Counted from the stretch's first letter, positions 39,423 through 48,023 are shown. The stretch is DNA of 64,000 bases from Catalimonadaceae bacterium JC749 (GCA_021730635.1 JAJNNC010000010.1:1-64000); one strand, 5' to 3'. Numbers and translations: made by a program. Notes: generated by a model from the sequence alone, not told the origin.

Positions 39423-40193
39423 TCACTGCTGTTTGGCGCGCAGATACACATTGCCAAACTTGGCCTCCAGTTGCAAGGGGGTACCTCCCCCATTTAAGGT
39501 GCCTTCAATGTCACTGCCACTGATAAGGGTCAAGGAGGAATCGTTTTTTTTAAGTTCCCAATCCAGATCCGTATAAACAGTACCAAATTTGGTGCTAGTG
39601 GTGAGGGACAAGGCTGCTGCCGGGTCAATGTTCACATCTATGTCGCCGAATTTGCTTTCAATAGACATAGGACCTGTTATCTGGGCGATTTCTACTGTTC
39701 CAAATTTACTTTTTACATCTACCACCACATCGGTGGGTACCCTGACTGTCAGCTGTATTTCTCGCTGTACGCCCTGAGACATCCAATCGTAGCCTCCTTT
39801 TTCTCTGATGAATTGCTGCACCACAGCATCCTGCTTGCTACTGGCATTGAGGATATAATCCTGACCGTCCTGGTGTAAGGTGATGCGTTTGGGCAGGCTG
39901 TCTTCATTTTCAATGGCAGCTTCTACGCTGACGGCCTGTGTTTCCCGGTCTATTTTGATCTGATAGGCATCGTTGTTCTCATTTTCATTGATATTGACCG
40001 TGGCGGTAATGGCAATGTCAGATTGATTCCAGGGTTCAATGCGGATAAGGTCCGTATCGTCCACCTGTAAAATCAATTTTTCGGCTCCTTGCAGTGCTAT
40101 TTGCTCTTCCAGCTTTTTCTGGGCAAAGGCTAATTCCAATGGAAGCAACGCTATCATCAAAAGCAGCCACTTGGGTTTTATAGCGGTGGTCAT
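39423..40193 (-). CDS. Secreted DUF4097-like beta-strand-repeat protein (second copy)
   Basis: A 256-residue exported protein. A signal peptide (PKWLLLMIALLPLELAFAQ) is followed by a regular beta-strand repeat: VVDVKSKFGTVEIAQITGPMSIESKFGDIDVNI, LSLTTSTKFGTVYTDLDW and TPLQLEAKFGNVYLRAK. These repeats, each carrying an FG[TDN] turn, are typical of putative adhesin/DUF4097 proteins that form a beta-solenoid. It ends the ECF sigma operon and is paralogous to the gene 11 bp upstream. Both share the end motif EGTLNGGGT and a final N-V-Y-L-R. Such proteins are often targets or sensors of the linked sigma factor; the biochemical role is unknown. Confidence 0.78.
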   Translation of the reverse strand: MTTAIKPKWLLLMIALLPLELAFAQKKLEEQIALQGAEKLILQVDDTDLIRIEPWNQSDIAITATVNINENENNDAYQIKIDRETQAVSVEAAIENEDSLPKRITLHQDGQDYILNASSKQDAVVQQFIREKGGYDWMSQGVQREIQLTVRVPTDVVVDVKSKFGTVEIAQITGPMSIESKFGDIDVNIDPAAALSLTTSTKFGTVYTDLDWELKKNDSSLTLISGSDIEGTLNGGGTPLQLEAKFGNVYLRAKQQ

Positions 40194-40204
40194 TTCGGTG
40201 AAAG

Positions 40205-40981
40205 TTATTTTTTTCTGAGATACACATTGTTGTGATTAGATTTGAGCACAATGGCAGTGCCTCCTCCGTTTAGCGTACCTTCAATGGTTGAACTGATCTT
40301 TCTCATATTTCCCGAAGCTTTCTGATATTCCAGATCCATATCCGTATAAATAGTGCCATACTGAGAAGCCAGTGTCAGATTGGCCTTGGTATCAGCAGGA
40401 AGGGCTACATCCACATCATTGTGAACAGAAATAATGGACACCGGATTATCCGGCCTGACGGCTGAAAAATCAGCGGTAATAGAACCGTGAACGCTGTTAA
40501 CCAAGGTAGGGCCACTGATATTTTCCAGGGAAATACTGTTATGCAGGGTCGAGACCTCTATCTCATTTTGCAGATTGCTGATGTCTATGTCGTTTCCATG
40601 TACTCCCCTGTTGCTGATTTGTATTTTCACATTGGCTGGCACCCTTACTTTGTAGCGACCATCATTATGATGTTGATTGACCACCTGTTGTACTTCTACC
40701 ACATTTCCTGAGTCGGACACACTAAGGCCTACGCCTGTGTTATCTTCCAAGCCTATGCTATTGATAGGGCGTAGTCCTTTGGCGCGTTCTGGTATATCTT
40801 TTTGCCCTGTATAAGTAATAACTAATTCATTTCCATTGTATCCTTCAATCGACAGGTTACTTACTTCATTGAATTTCAGTGTGCCCGACGTGAGCGGAAG
40901 TTTGTATTCCTGGGCTGTTGCCTGCCAGGATAGGTGAAGAAAGAATAACAGGGTGAATAATGTTGCTGTGACAGTTTTCAT
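40205..40981 (-). CDS. Secreted DUF4097-like beta-strand-repeat protein (first copy)
   Basis: A 258-residue exported protein starting at the ATG at 40981 (MKTVTATLFTLLFFLHLSWQATAQ). The upstream in-frame extension to 41068 would overlap the preceding gene and has no signal, so it is rejected. The mature part is a beta-solenoid-like repeat (IQISNRGVHGNDIDISNLQNEIEVSTLHNSISLENISGPTLVNSVHGSITADF). It ends in TIEGTLNGGGTAIVLKSNHNNVYLRKK, close to the next gene. It lies 25 bp after the anti-sigma candidate and 11 bp before its paralogue. Where the other copy repeats KFG, this one repeats [HS]VHG-type turns, so the two may bind different partners. Function unknown. Confidence 0.75.
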   Translation of the reverse strand: MKTVTATLFTLLFFLHLSWQATAQEYKLPLTSGTLKFNEVSNLSIEGYNGNELVITYTGQKDIPERAKGLRPINSIGLEDNTGVGLSVSDSGNVVEVQQVVNQHHNDGRYKVRVPANVKIQISNRGVHGNDIDISNLQNEIEVSTLHNSISLENISGPTLVNSVHGSITADFSAVRPDNPVSIISVHNDVDVALPADTKANLTLASQYGTIYTDMDLEYQKASGNMRKISSTIEGTLNGGGTAIVLKSNHNNVYLRKK

Positions 40982-41006
40982 TGGTGAAGATGTTTTATGG
41001 TATACA

Positions 41007-41792
41007 TTAAGAAAATTGGAACAGCCCGACATGTGCTTCATCTTTGACCACATCCGGTACTGTTTCATCGTTAATAATTTTTTGCAGGTTCTCTTTTACC
41101 TTCTGGTCCTTGAAAGCGGCCATCGTGTTGATCAGGGATATTTGCACCACAGGGTCATCCTGGGTGACCAGGGAGGTAAGGAGTGCCTGGTATACCAGGG
41201 GCTCTTCCCGGTATTGTACCAGCACCTGCAAGGCGGCTAACCGCACATTGGTATTATCATCATGGTTGAGAATCCGTATGAGCGCTGTCAGAATTTCCTG
41301 GTCGGGGCCATTGTTTGTCTGACTGGCCAATATACCCGACAGGCGCCGGCTGGCCGATGAGGGCTCATGCAGTGAGGTGAGGATGCGCTGTCTGGTTGCT
41401 TCCCTTTCCTGTAGCAGTGCTTGTGCCTTTTCATGCTCAACCGCTTGTTTATGAACGAAGAGTCCTGCCAGCACTCCGACAATGAGTAAGGCCACTGCGG
41501 CTGCATAGCGCCAGTAAGCAGGGGAAACTGGAAGGGTTTTTACGACAGACCGCTCCTCCTGCTGAAAGCGGATTTCTTCCTGCAGCAACCGCTCAAAATC
41601 ATGCTTCAGTTGTTCGTCAGGTATGGGGCGGGGGCTCTCCTGCATCAGATACATAATCTCCCGGAGTTGTTCATACTCCTGGCGCCAGGCAGCCTCTTCC
41701 TCTATTTTCCGGGCTATTTCCTGCCGTTGAGCTTCAGGTAACAGCCCGTCGATGTAGTCTATCAGCTTTTCCTTCATCTTATCTGGGTTCAT
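41007..41792 (-). CDS. Membrane anti-sigma candidate with periplasmic HEAT repeats
   Basis: A 261-residue single-pass protein. The cytoplasmic N-terminal part (MNPDKMKEKLIDYIDGLLPEAQRQEIARKIEEEAAWRQEYEQL) has the shape of an anti-sigma factor that holds an ECF sigma. One membrane segment follows near residues 105-125 (AYWRYAAAVALLIVGVLAGLFV). The C-terminal 110 residues are HEAT-like helices (ILTALIRILNHDDNTNVRLAALQVLVQY, LTSLVTQDDPVVQISLINTMAAF). The zinc HxxxCxxC motif of classical anti-sigma factors is absent. Translation starts at an ATG four bases after the sigma stop, so the two are coupled. The HEAT part presumably senses a periplasmic partner, perhaps the DUF4097-like proteins encoded next. 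Confidence 0.78.
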   Translation of the reverse strand: MNPDKMKEKLIDYIDGLLPEAQRQEIARKIEEEAAWRQEYEQLREIMYLMQESPRPIPDEQLKHDFERLLQEEIRFQQEERSVVKTLPVSPAYWRYAAAVALLIVGVLAGLFVHKQAVEHEKAQALLQEREATRQRILTSLHEPSSASRRLSGILASQTNNGPDQEILTALIRILNHDDNTNVRLAALQVLVQYREEPLVYQALLTSLVTQDDPVVQISLINTMAAFKDQKVKENLQKIINDETVPDVVKDEAHVGLFQFS

Positions 41793-41796
41793 CAAA

Positions 41797-42336
41797 TCAG
41801 CATTTTTCCAGTTGAAAATAAATTTCTTTCAGTTTCAGGATCGCCCGGTGTACCTTTATTTTCACATTGGCCACGGTAAGGTTCATGATACGGGCAATCT
41901 CTTCGTATTTCATTTGCTCAAACCGGCTAAGCACCAGAATCTCCCGCTGGTCGGCAGGGAGTTTGGACAGGGCCGTGTGCAGCAGTCTTTCCTTTTCGGA
42001 TTGCATGATATCTTCCATAGGACTGTTTGTTTTTTCTTCCAAGGTTTCAGCCGGTGTAAAATCCGAAAATAACATCCTGTTTTTCCGGTGATGGTCTGCA
42101 TATACGTTTCTGGCCATCTGAAAAATCCATGACTGAAAAGGCATGTCTTCCTTATAGGTGTGCCGGTACCGGATCAGACGGTAAAATACATTTTGTGTCA
42201 GATCCCGGCCCAATTCCCGATCGAAGGTGACTCTGGTAAAAAAACCATACAATCGCCTGTGGTACAGATCGAACAGGAGAGAGGCCTTTTGCAGGTCGCC
42301 CTGCTTAACTGCTGCCATCAGCGATTCTTCTGTCAT
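41797..42336 (-). CDS. ECF-type RNA polymerase sigma-70 factor
   Basis: A 179-residue ECF sigma factor. Region 2 is seen in LFDLYHRRLYGFFTRVTFDRELGRDLTQNVFYRLIRYRHTYKEDMPFQSWIFQMARNVYADHHRK. Region 4 is seen in ALSKLPADQREILVLSRFEQMKYEEIARIMNLTVANVKIKVHRAILKLKEIY. It leads a four-gene minus-strand operon with the HEAT-type anti-sigma candidate and two DUF4097-like secreted proteins. A CTGTAACCTT element lies about 77 bp upstream of its start on its own strand and recurs upstream of the FtsX-type permease gene at 45.5 kb, so autoregulation and a shared regulon are possible. The signal is unknown. Confidence 0.93.
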   Translation of the reverse strand: MTEESLMAAVKQGDLQKASLLFDLYHRRLYGFFTRVTFDRELGRDLTQNVFYRLIRYRHTYKEDMPFQSWIFQMARNVYADHHRKNRMLFSDFTPAETLEEKTNSPMEDIMQSEKERLLHTALSKLPADQREILVLSRFEQMKYEEIARIMNLTVANVKIKVHRAILKLKEIYFQLEKC

Positions 42337-42412
42337 GAATTTAGAAGGTTGTTAATCGTTAACCCGGTGATCATCTTTTCTTTTTTGTGGTGGGTTACCA
42401 GGATTTCAGCAT

Positions 42413-42422
42413 AAGGTTACAG
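42413..42422 (-). promoter_or_regulatory. CTGTAACCTT element upstream of the sigma operon
   Basis: The 10-mer CTGTAACCTT on the minus strand, 77 bp upstream of the ECF sigma start. The same 10-mer lies upstream of the FtsX-type permease gene (45499-45508). GTAAC-like -35 boxes are common in ECF promoters, so this may be the autoregulated promoter. The -10 part cannot be assigned. Confidence 0.35.
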
Positions 42423-42653
42423 AATTATTTTAATTTTTTGTCTTTTACAGTCTCATCTGCCTGCTTGGTACTACCGTTGACCCTTTCAGCATTATTTTCG
42501 TATATTAACAATACGCTTCATCAACAGTCTTCCACTGAAACCATAGCTATTTTGGGTGTGCAACTTTCTGTTAAAGATATCTTGGAATAGCTGCTATGGT
42601 AATGTATGAGTGATGCAGCATAGAGTGATTCGTTTGTTATTAAAAATAAAAAA

Positions 42654-43223
42654 ATGAAGGCGTTACTGGTCATAGACATGCAAAAAATTTCATTTACACC
42701 CAGAACACCACGATTTGATGCAGCCAGTGTGGTGAAAAGGATAAATGTGCTTTCCGATTGCTTTAGAGCCTCCGGCGATCCGGTGATATTCATTCAACAC
42801 GATGGCACCAAAGAGGGGATTTGTATTCCTGAAACGGAAGAATGGGAATTACTGGATTCCCTGAAGGTAGCTTCAGGTGATTGGAAGGTTCCAAAATCGG
42901 CCAATGATGCGTTCTATAAAACAGATCTTAAAGCGAGGTTGATGCCATTGGGTATTGATGAATTAGTGATCACAGGATGTGCTACTGACTTTTGCGTGGA
43001 TGCCACCGTGAAGTCAGCGCTTGTACAGGATTTCAATATCACCGTCATTGCCGATGGGCATACAACAGCAGACAGACCTTATGTAGAAGCAAAACATGTG
43101 ATAGCCTATTACAATTGGATCTGGCGTGAGATGACACCGACCCAGGGGAGAATTGAAGTGACTATGCTGGAGGATTATTTAAGAGATAAGGCAAGCCGGC
43201 AAAAGCTATCGGTCAGTCTGTGA
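42654..43223 (+). CDS. Isochorismatase-family cysteine hydrolase
   Basis: A 189-residue cytoplasmic hydrolase with the complete Asp-Lys-Cys triad of the isochorismatase-like family: Asp8 (ALLVIDMQ), Lys81 (DWKVPKSANDAF) and Cys114 (VITGCATDFCVDAT). The cis-peptide segment GCATD before the cysteine is also present. Members include nicotinamidase, N-carbamoylsarcosine amidase and many uncharacterised amidases. Nicotinamidase metal-binding residues are not obvious, so a generic amidase is the safer call. It is divergent from the sigma operon, with about 320 bp between them. No operon partner is evident; the next gene is 115 bp away on the same strand. Confidence 0.87.
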   Translation: MKALLVIDMQKISFTPRTPRFDAASVVKRINVLSDCFRASGDPVIFIQHDGTKEGICIPETEEWELLDSLKVASGDWKVPKSANDAFYKTDLKARLMPLGIDELVITGCATDFCVDATVKSALVQDFNITVIADGHTTADRPYVEAKHVIAYYNWIWREMTPTQGRIEVTMLEDYLRDKASRQKLSVSL

Positions 43224-43280
43224 AATGATGCGCTTGCCAGCGAATTACGCTACATACCCTTGCTGCCACTCAAAATAAAA

Positions 43281-43307
43281 AAGCTGACAGGGGCAACGTG
43301 TCAGCTT
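43281..43307 (-). terminator. Rho-independent-like terminator reading leftwards
   Basis: A perfect 9-bp stem (43281-43289 with 43299-43307) with a 9-nt loop. On the minus strand the stem is followed by TTTTTATTTT, a good intrinsic terminator tail; on the plus strand the tail is GCCCG. Both flanking genes are on the plus strand, so it would stop antisense transcription coming from the right. Confidence 0.5.
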
Positions 43308-43337
43308 GCCCGATGGTTGTCTGCCATATTCAATGCA

Positions 43338-44894
43338 ATGAAGAAACTACTCTTACCCCTATTTTATTTTTTGGCATTCATTGAAATCTATGCAGGAACT
43401 CAGAAAGATACCCTGGACATCATCAATATTCAATCCTCTATCCAGGGAGGGTACTATCAACTGTATATCCGGACACCGCACCATTACACGCCTCAATCAA
43501 AAAATCCAGCTATCATACTGTTGGATGCCAATTATTACTATCGAACATTTATCAATCTTTACGACTCGCTGGTGAGTCCTGAAACCGACGATCAGGTGAT
43601 TATAGGAATAGGTTATTTGCCTAATCCTATGAATGACACTTTGTTCATCAGAGATTTCACTCCCGACTTTATCGAAGGTTACCCGAATGCCGGGCAGGCC
43701 CCTGTGTTTAAGCAGGTTTTGGATACAGAACTAATACCTGCTATTCTCAAAAACTACAACATCGACGAATTCAGAATTTCTATTGTTGGCCATCATTACA
43801 GCGCCTTGTTTTTAACCTGGCTCCTTACCCGGGAACCTCCAACATTTTCCAACTATGTGATCTGTAGTCCTGTGTTAACATTCAACCCGGATTTTACCCA
43901 TTTCAAAACGCATAAAAAAAAGACAGGGGTTTATCTGAGTATGGGTGCTGGCACCATACGATTTGTAGAGGATACCGCACAGAATAAAGTAAAATACAAG
44001 GCGCTTTCTGAACATGTAAAAAGAAATCACAGTGCCTCCTACCACATTGAAACTGCCTACTTTGCGTCAACACTTCGTTATGATGACCTTCACAAAGGTT
44101 TTTCCGGAGGTATCCATTTTATCCTGGCAAATCCTGAGAATAGAGGCATGAGAGAGCATCATGCTATCATCAATGACAACATCATCAGTAGGTCGGCAGT
44201 TATCATGGATCAGGTTGCTGATACAAACACTACTTACCCCTATGAGATTTATACCTATATTCCCCAAAACTTTTCCGGAGGAAAACTGCCTTTGATCGTG
44301 ATATTGGATGCCGATTTCAACTATACCGAACTGCTGTACGCTTCTCAACAATTGATGAAGGAAAAGACTATCCCTGAAAGCATAGTGGTTGGCATTGGAT
44401 ATGGCACGTCCATCATTGGAAGAGGAAACCACAGAAACAGAGATTTATTACCGTATAAAATACAGAATCTGGAGTCAGGAAATGGACGCCATTTTGCCAT
44501 TTTTGTGAACGAACAACTGATCTCTTATTTGATGCAGTACCCTGTTGATACCCGCCACATGACACTGCAAGGCCATAGTTATGGAGGGCTCTTTTTAACG
44601 TATTTGCTCACAAGCGATGATCTTGTATACCAAAACATGATTATTTCCAGTCCGGCCATCTGGCAGGATAAATCAGTGCTCCAACAGCTTAAAAAAACTA
44701 ATACAGAAATGACACAGAAAATATTTGTCGCGAGTGGTGAAGTACACGATAATGACAGGGATACAAAACGCTTAGATAAGGTATTGAGCAATAAGACCAC
44801 AAATCTTAAAACAGTGTTCTATCCCAATGATGATCATCTATCGGTCATCACGAAAGCTTTCAAGGAGGGACTGTTGTTTTTACATGAAGAGTAA
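43338..44894 (+). CDS. Secreted tandem esterase-like protein with a degenerate first domain
   Basis: An exported protein of about 518 residues (signal MKKLLLPLFYFLAFIEIYAG) with two alpha/beta-hydrolase domains of the putative esterase (esterase D/Fes-like) family. The second domain has the nucleophile elbow GHSYGG with Ser414 and later acidic and His residues (VHDNDRDTKRLD, PNDDHLSV). In the first domain the same place reads GHHYSA, with His153 where the serine should be, so it is probably not catalytic. Both domains begin alike (AIILLDANYYYRTF and LIVILDADFNYTEL; VIIGIGY and IVVGIGY). It may cleave acyl or siderophore esters, with domain 1 acting as a binding or structural copy. The start at 43338 gives the signal peptide. 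Confidence 0.8.
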   Translation: MKKLLLPLFYFLAFIEIYAGTQKDTLDIINIQSSIQGGYYQLYIRTPHHYTPQSKNPAIILLDANYYYRTFINLYDSLVSPETDDQVIIGIGYLPNPMNDTLFIRDFTPDFIEGYPNAGQAPVFKQVLDTELIPAILKNYNIDEFRISIVGHHYSALFLTWLLTREPPTFSNYVICSPVLTFNPDFTHFKTHKKKTGVYLSMGAGTIRFVEDTAQNKVKYKALSEHVKRNHSASYHIETAYFASTLRYDDLHKGFSGGIHFILANPENRGMREHHAIINDNIISRSAVIMDQVADTNTTYPYEIYTYIPQNFSGGKLPLIVILDADFNYTELLYASQQLMKEKTIPESIVVGIGYGTSIIGRGNHRNRDLLPYKIQNLESGNGRHFAIFVNEQLISYLMQYPVDTRHMTLQGHSYGGLFLTYLLTSDDLVYQNMIISSPAIWQDKSVLQQLKKTNTEMTQKIFVASGEVHDNDRDTKRLDKVLSNKTTNLKTVFYPNDDHLSVITKAFKEGLLFLHEE

Positions 44895-44999
44895 AGCAGG
44901 CACCACTATATTTGCAAGAGCCTGACAAAGAGCAGTGGGACATTATTTTTCAATGGGATCATGGACAAGCATTGGCAGTTGAAATAATTGATTATCATT

Positions 45000-45350
45000 A
45001 TGGAGATGAATATTGAAAACCGAATTGTAATACAGATCCCTTTGGATGAAGTCTGGAATGATAAAGAAGTAATTTCAGCTAGTCGTAAAAGATATGTAAA
45101 GAAAGAAGAAGTAAGCCAAATTTTGAGGCACTCACCTGTAAGATTTGCAATTGCCAGAATCGGTAAAAGTTTAATATGGATAGAAGAAGAGAAATGTTAT
45201 GGGTTTTGGAAATCAGAAATTGAAGCCAATGTAGCTAATCCAGCCGAAAATATAGAAATAGATTCTTTTCCTAACAATTTTGCCTACTTAGCTAGTGAAT
45301 GGTATGAAGAATCTCAAAGACCGATAATACTGTTGGAGCAATACGATTAA
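45000..45350 (+). CDS. Hypothetical small protein
   Basis: A 116-residue soluble protein, not recognised. It starts at the ATG at 45000 or six bases later; an upstream TTG at 44988 adds only hydrophobic filler. Segments such as NRIVIQIPLDEVWNDKEVISASRKRYVKKEEVSQILRHSPVRFAIARIGKSLIWI and CYGFWKSEIEANVANPAENIEIDSFPNNFAYLASEW have normal coding character. Isolated small proteins like this, with a charged N-terminal half and an acidic C-terminus, are sometimes immunity proteins of polymorphic toxins. No toxin gene is next to it, so that is only a possibility. It stands alone between the tandem esterase and the permease gene. Confidence 0.6.
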   Translation: MEMNIENRIVIQIPLDEVWNDKEVISASRKRYVKKEEVSQILRHSPVRFAIARIGKSLIWIEEEKCYGFWKSEIEANVANPAENIEIDSFPNNFAYLASEWYEESQRPIILLEQYD

Positions 45351-45498
45351 AAGAACATTACACACAATAATTCACACCATCAGGCAATTGCTAAAAGAAA
45401 CATGAATATTAGTTAATGATCAGCCTGCATAAAGAATCTTCAATAGATTGCTTAGAAGTTACAAACTTTTGACTATACAAAAAAAACTTCACCCACTT

Positions 45499-45508
45499 CT
45501 GTAACCTT
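45499..45508 (+). promoter_or_regulatory. CTGTAACCTT element upstream of the FtsX-type permease
   Basis: The 10-mer CTGTAACCTT, 38 bp before the preferred permease start at 45546, is identical to the one upstream of the ECF sigma operon (42413-42422, minus strand). It may be the -35 part of a promoter read by that sigma factor. It also overlaps a near-match to TANNTTTG (AACCTTTG), so a housekeeping promoter is the alternative. Confidence 0.3.
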
Positions 45509-45545
45509 TGCCTCGATCGGAAGTATGCCTGTAAAAAACCTTCCT

Positions 45546-47969
45546 ATGCTCAGCAACTACCTGAAAATCGCCCTCAGAAACTTGTGGAAAAATAAGGTAT
45601 TTTCCTTTATCAATATTTTGGGACTGGCCATCGGGATGGCTGCCTGTCTGCTCATTCTGCAGCATGTGACTTCCGAATTGAGCTATGACGAATTTCATAC
45701 TCAAAAGGATCGCATTTACCGCATGAAACTGGACCGCTATGAAAAAGGGGTGCTAGCCACAGAATGGGCTGCCGGTTGTGCCGCCATCGGTCTGGCCATG
45801 AAAGAAGCATTTCCGGAAGTGGAAGAGTATGCGCTTTTAAGGCCTACCCAGGGGGTCGTGATTTATAAAGAAGCATCCGGAGGCCCTGTGAGTTTTAAGG
45901 AAGAAAAAATGTATTTTGCCACCGCCTCTTTTCTGCCTATGTTTTCCTTTGATCTGGTACAGGGCAACGAAGCTACCGCACTGCAGGAGCCTTACCAGGC
46001 CGTTATCTCCCAATCGGCAGCAAAACGGTATTTTGGCCAGGAAGATCCGGTCGGAAAAAGTATCAGCGTCGATGGAAAAGATACTTATGAGATCACAGGT
46101 GTTTTCAAAGACATACCGGACAATTCTCACCTGAAATTTAACTTCCTGCTTTCTTATGAGACTTTTGTGGGTTGGGTAGGAGAAGAAGTGCGTACCGCCT
46201 GGCAGTGGGATGGATTTTTTAATTATATACTGGTACAGCCCGGCACAGACCCTAAGGCGCTGGAGGCAAAGATCCCTTCGTTAGTAGAACAAAAAGTGGG
46301 CGAGGAACTAAAACAATACAATGCCGGGATGACATTTTCTTTGCAGCCCCTTACCGACATTCACCTGTATTCTCATTATATGATGGAAGCCGAAGTCAAT
46401 GGCGATGGAGATGCGGTATATGCTTTGCTCATCATCGCTTTTTTTATCATCATCATTGCCTGGGTGAATTATATCAACCTTTCTACAGCCCGCTCAGTAG
46501 ACCGTGCCAAAGAGGTAGGGGTGAGGAAGGTAATGGGTTCGGCACGTACTCAGCTGATCCGACAGTTTTTGTTTGAGTCCGTCATGCTGAATACGCTGGC
46601 CATCTTGTTGGCCATGATACTGGTGCTGGCGGCGTACCGCTATTTCAACACCCTGACAGGGAAGGAAATGACACTGGCTTTTTTCACTACTTTCACTTTC
46701 TGGCTCATTGTGGCTGGTTTTTTTCTGTTTGGTGCTTTTTTGTCAGGCGTATACCCGGCTTTTGTTCTTTCCTCTTTCAAACCGGCCAGTGTGCTGAAAG
46801 GGAAAATGAGCACTTCCAAGAATGGGGTAGCCTTACGGAAACTCTTGGTCATCTTGCAGTTTGCTGCGTCAGTATTCCTGATGGCAGGTACTTTAACGGT
46901 CTACCAGCAAATCAGATATATGCAAAATCAGGAGCTGGGCTTCGCTATCGATCAAACCCTGGTGATGGAAGCGCCCAATGTGGTAGATGATTCGGTCTAT
47001 GCTGATCAGGTGCAGACCTTTAAAACGGAACTGCTGCGCTCTTCCTCGATCAGAGCGGTAGCCGCCTCTACAGCCGTGCCAGGGAATAAACCCGACTGGA
47101 ATGCCGGAGGCATCCGGCTCATCCAGCAGGATGAGAGCGATAGTAAGCAGTACAGGGTCATAGGCATCGACTATGATTTTGTGGAGGCTTTTCAGTTAAA
47201 AACAATAGCCGGCCGAAACTTTTCACGTGAGTTTGGTACCGATGAAAGTACCGTATTGTTCAATGAGTCGGCAGTGAAGCTGTTGGGTTTTGATGAGCCG
47301 GAAGCGGTGCTCAACCAGGAGATCTTCTTCTGGGGTGACACTTTTAAGATCATCGGTGTGCTCAAAGATTATCATCAGGAATCATTAAAAACCGGTTTTG
47401 ATCCTCTGATTTTCCGGTTGATACCTGCCAGCCGGAATTACTTTTCCGTAAAAGTGGAAACCAGTCGGTTGCCGGAAACCATTGCCTTTGCCAGAAACAC
47501 CTGGGATGCAAATTTCCCGGGTAATCCGTTTTCCTATTTTTTCTTGGACGATCATTTTAATCAGCAATACCAGGCTGATCTTCGCTTTGGAAAAGTATTT
47601 GGTTTTTTTGCGGCGCTCGCCATCTTCGTGGCCTGCCTGGGGCTTTTTGGGCTTTCTGCTTTTATCGCGACCCAACGTACCAAAGAGATTGGTATCCGTA
47701 AGGTGCTGGGAGCTTCTGTGACCGGGATTGTCCGACTGCTTTCCCAGGATTTTATCCGCATGGTCTTCATCGCCAGTCTGATCGCGATACCTATTGCCTA
47801 CTTTGTCATGCAGACCTGGCTAACTCATTATGCTTTCCGGATCAGCATTCAGTGGTGGCTGTTGGGTATTCCGGTGATCATGGTGCTACTGATTGCGCTC
47901 ATGACCGTTGGGCTTCAAACCATCAGGGCCGCCCTGGCCAATCCGGTACATTCGCTTCGGTATGAATGA
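45546..47969 (+). CDS. ABC transporter permease of the MacB/FtsX type
   Basis: An inner-membrane protein of about 807 residues with two MacB periplasmic-core/FtsX units. The N-terminal segment MLSNYLKIALRNLWKNKVFSFINILGLAIGMAACLLI, the first FtsX block (VNYINLSTARSVDRAKEVGVRKVMGSARTQLIRQFLFESVMLN) and the second (LFGLSAFIATQRTKEIGIRKVLGASVTGIVRLLSQDFIRMV) are diagnostic. Bacteroidota carry many such permeases, often without an adjacent ATPase gene, as here. They work as mechanotransmission pumps and not as ordinary importers, and export peptides, drugs or lipoproteins. The ATG at 45546 is the standard start; one at 45525 adds seven residues. It ends at a strong bidirectional terminator shared with the convergent SGNH hydrolase gene. 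Confidence 0.92.
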   Translation: MLSNYLKIALRNLWKNKVFSFINILGLAIGMAACLLILQHVTSELSYDEFHTQKDRIYRMKLDRYEKGVLATEWAAGCAAIGLAMKEAFPEVEEYALLRPTQGVVIYKEASGGPVSFKEEKMYFATASFLPMFSFDLVQGNEATALQEPYQAVISQSAAKRYFGQEDPVGKSISVDGKDTYEITGVFKDIPDNSHLKFNFLLSYETFVGWVGEEVRTAWQWDGFFNYILVQPGTDPKALEAKIPSLVEQKVGEELKQYNAGMTFSLQPLTDIHLYSHYMMEAEVNGDGDAVYALLIIAFFIIIIAWVNYINLSTARSVDRAKEVGVRKVMGSARTQLIRQFLFESVMLNTLAILLAMILVLAAYRYFNTLTGKEMTLAFFTTFTFWLIVAGFFLFGAFLSGVYPAFVLSSFKPASVLKGKMSTSKNGVALRKLLVILQFAASVFLMAGTLTVYQQIRYMQNQELGFAIDQTLVMEAPNVVDDSVYADQVQTFKTELLRSSSIRAVAASTAVPGNKPDWNAGGIRLIQQDESDSKQYRVIGIDYDFVEAFQLKTIAGRNFSREFGTDESTVLFNESAVKLLGFDEPEAVLNQEIFFWGDTFKIIGVLKDYHQESLKTGFDPLIFRLIPASRNYFSVKVETSRLPETIAFARNTWDANFPGNPFSYFFLDDHFNQQYQADLRFGKVFGFFAALAIFVACLGLFGLSAFIATQRTKEIGIRKVLGASVTGIVRLLSQDFIRMVFIASLIAIPIAYFVMQTWLTHYAFRISIQWWLLGIPVIMVLLIALMTVGLQTIRAALANPVHSLRYE

Positions 47970-47980
47970 TGTTTCCTGGT

Positions 47981-48023
47981 TGAAAAGTACTGGGTATTAG
48001 GCTTTGATACCTGGTACTTTTCA
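47981..48023. terminator. Bidirectional terminator between convergent genes
   Basis: A 17-bp stem (47981-47997 with 48007-48023, two G-T pairs) and a 9-nt loop lie between the permease stop and the SGNH hydrolase stop. The right arm includes that hydrolase's stop codon. TTTTC-type tails occur on both strands. It fits termination of both converging transcripts. Confidence 0.7.

Noticed and set aside
42387-42590. Plus-strand 67-codon frame in the sigma/isochorismatase gap
   Set aside because: Its start overlaps the sigma promoter region on the other strand and the translation looks like random AT-rich sequence.
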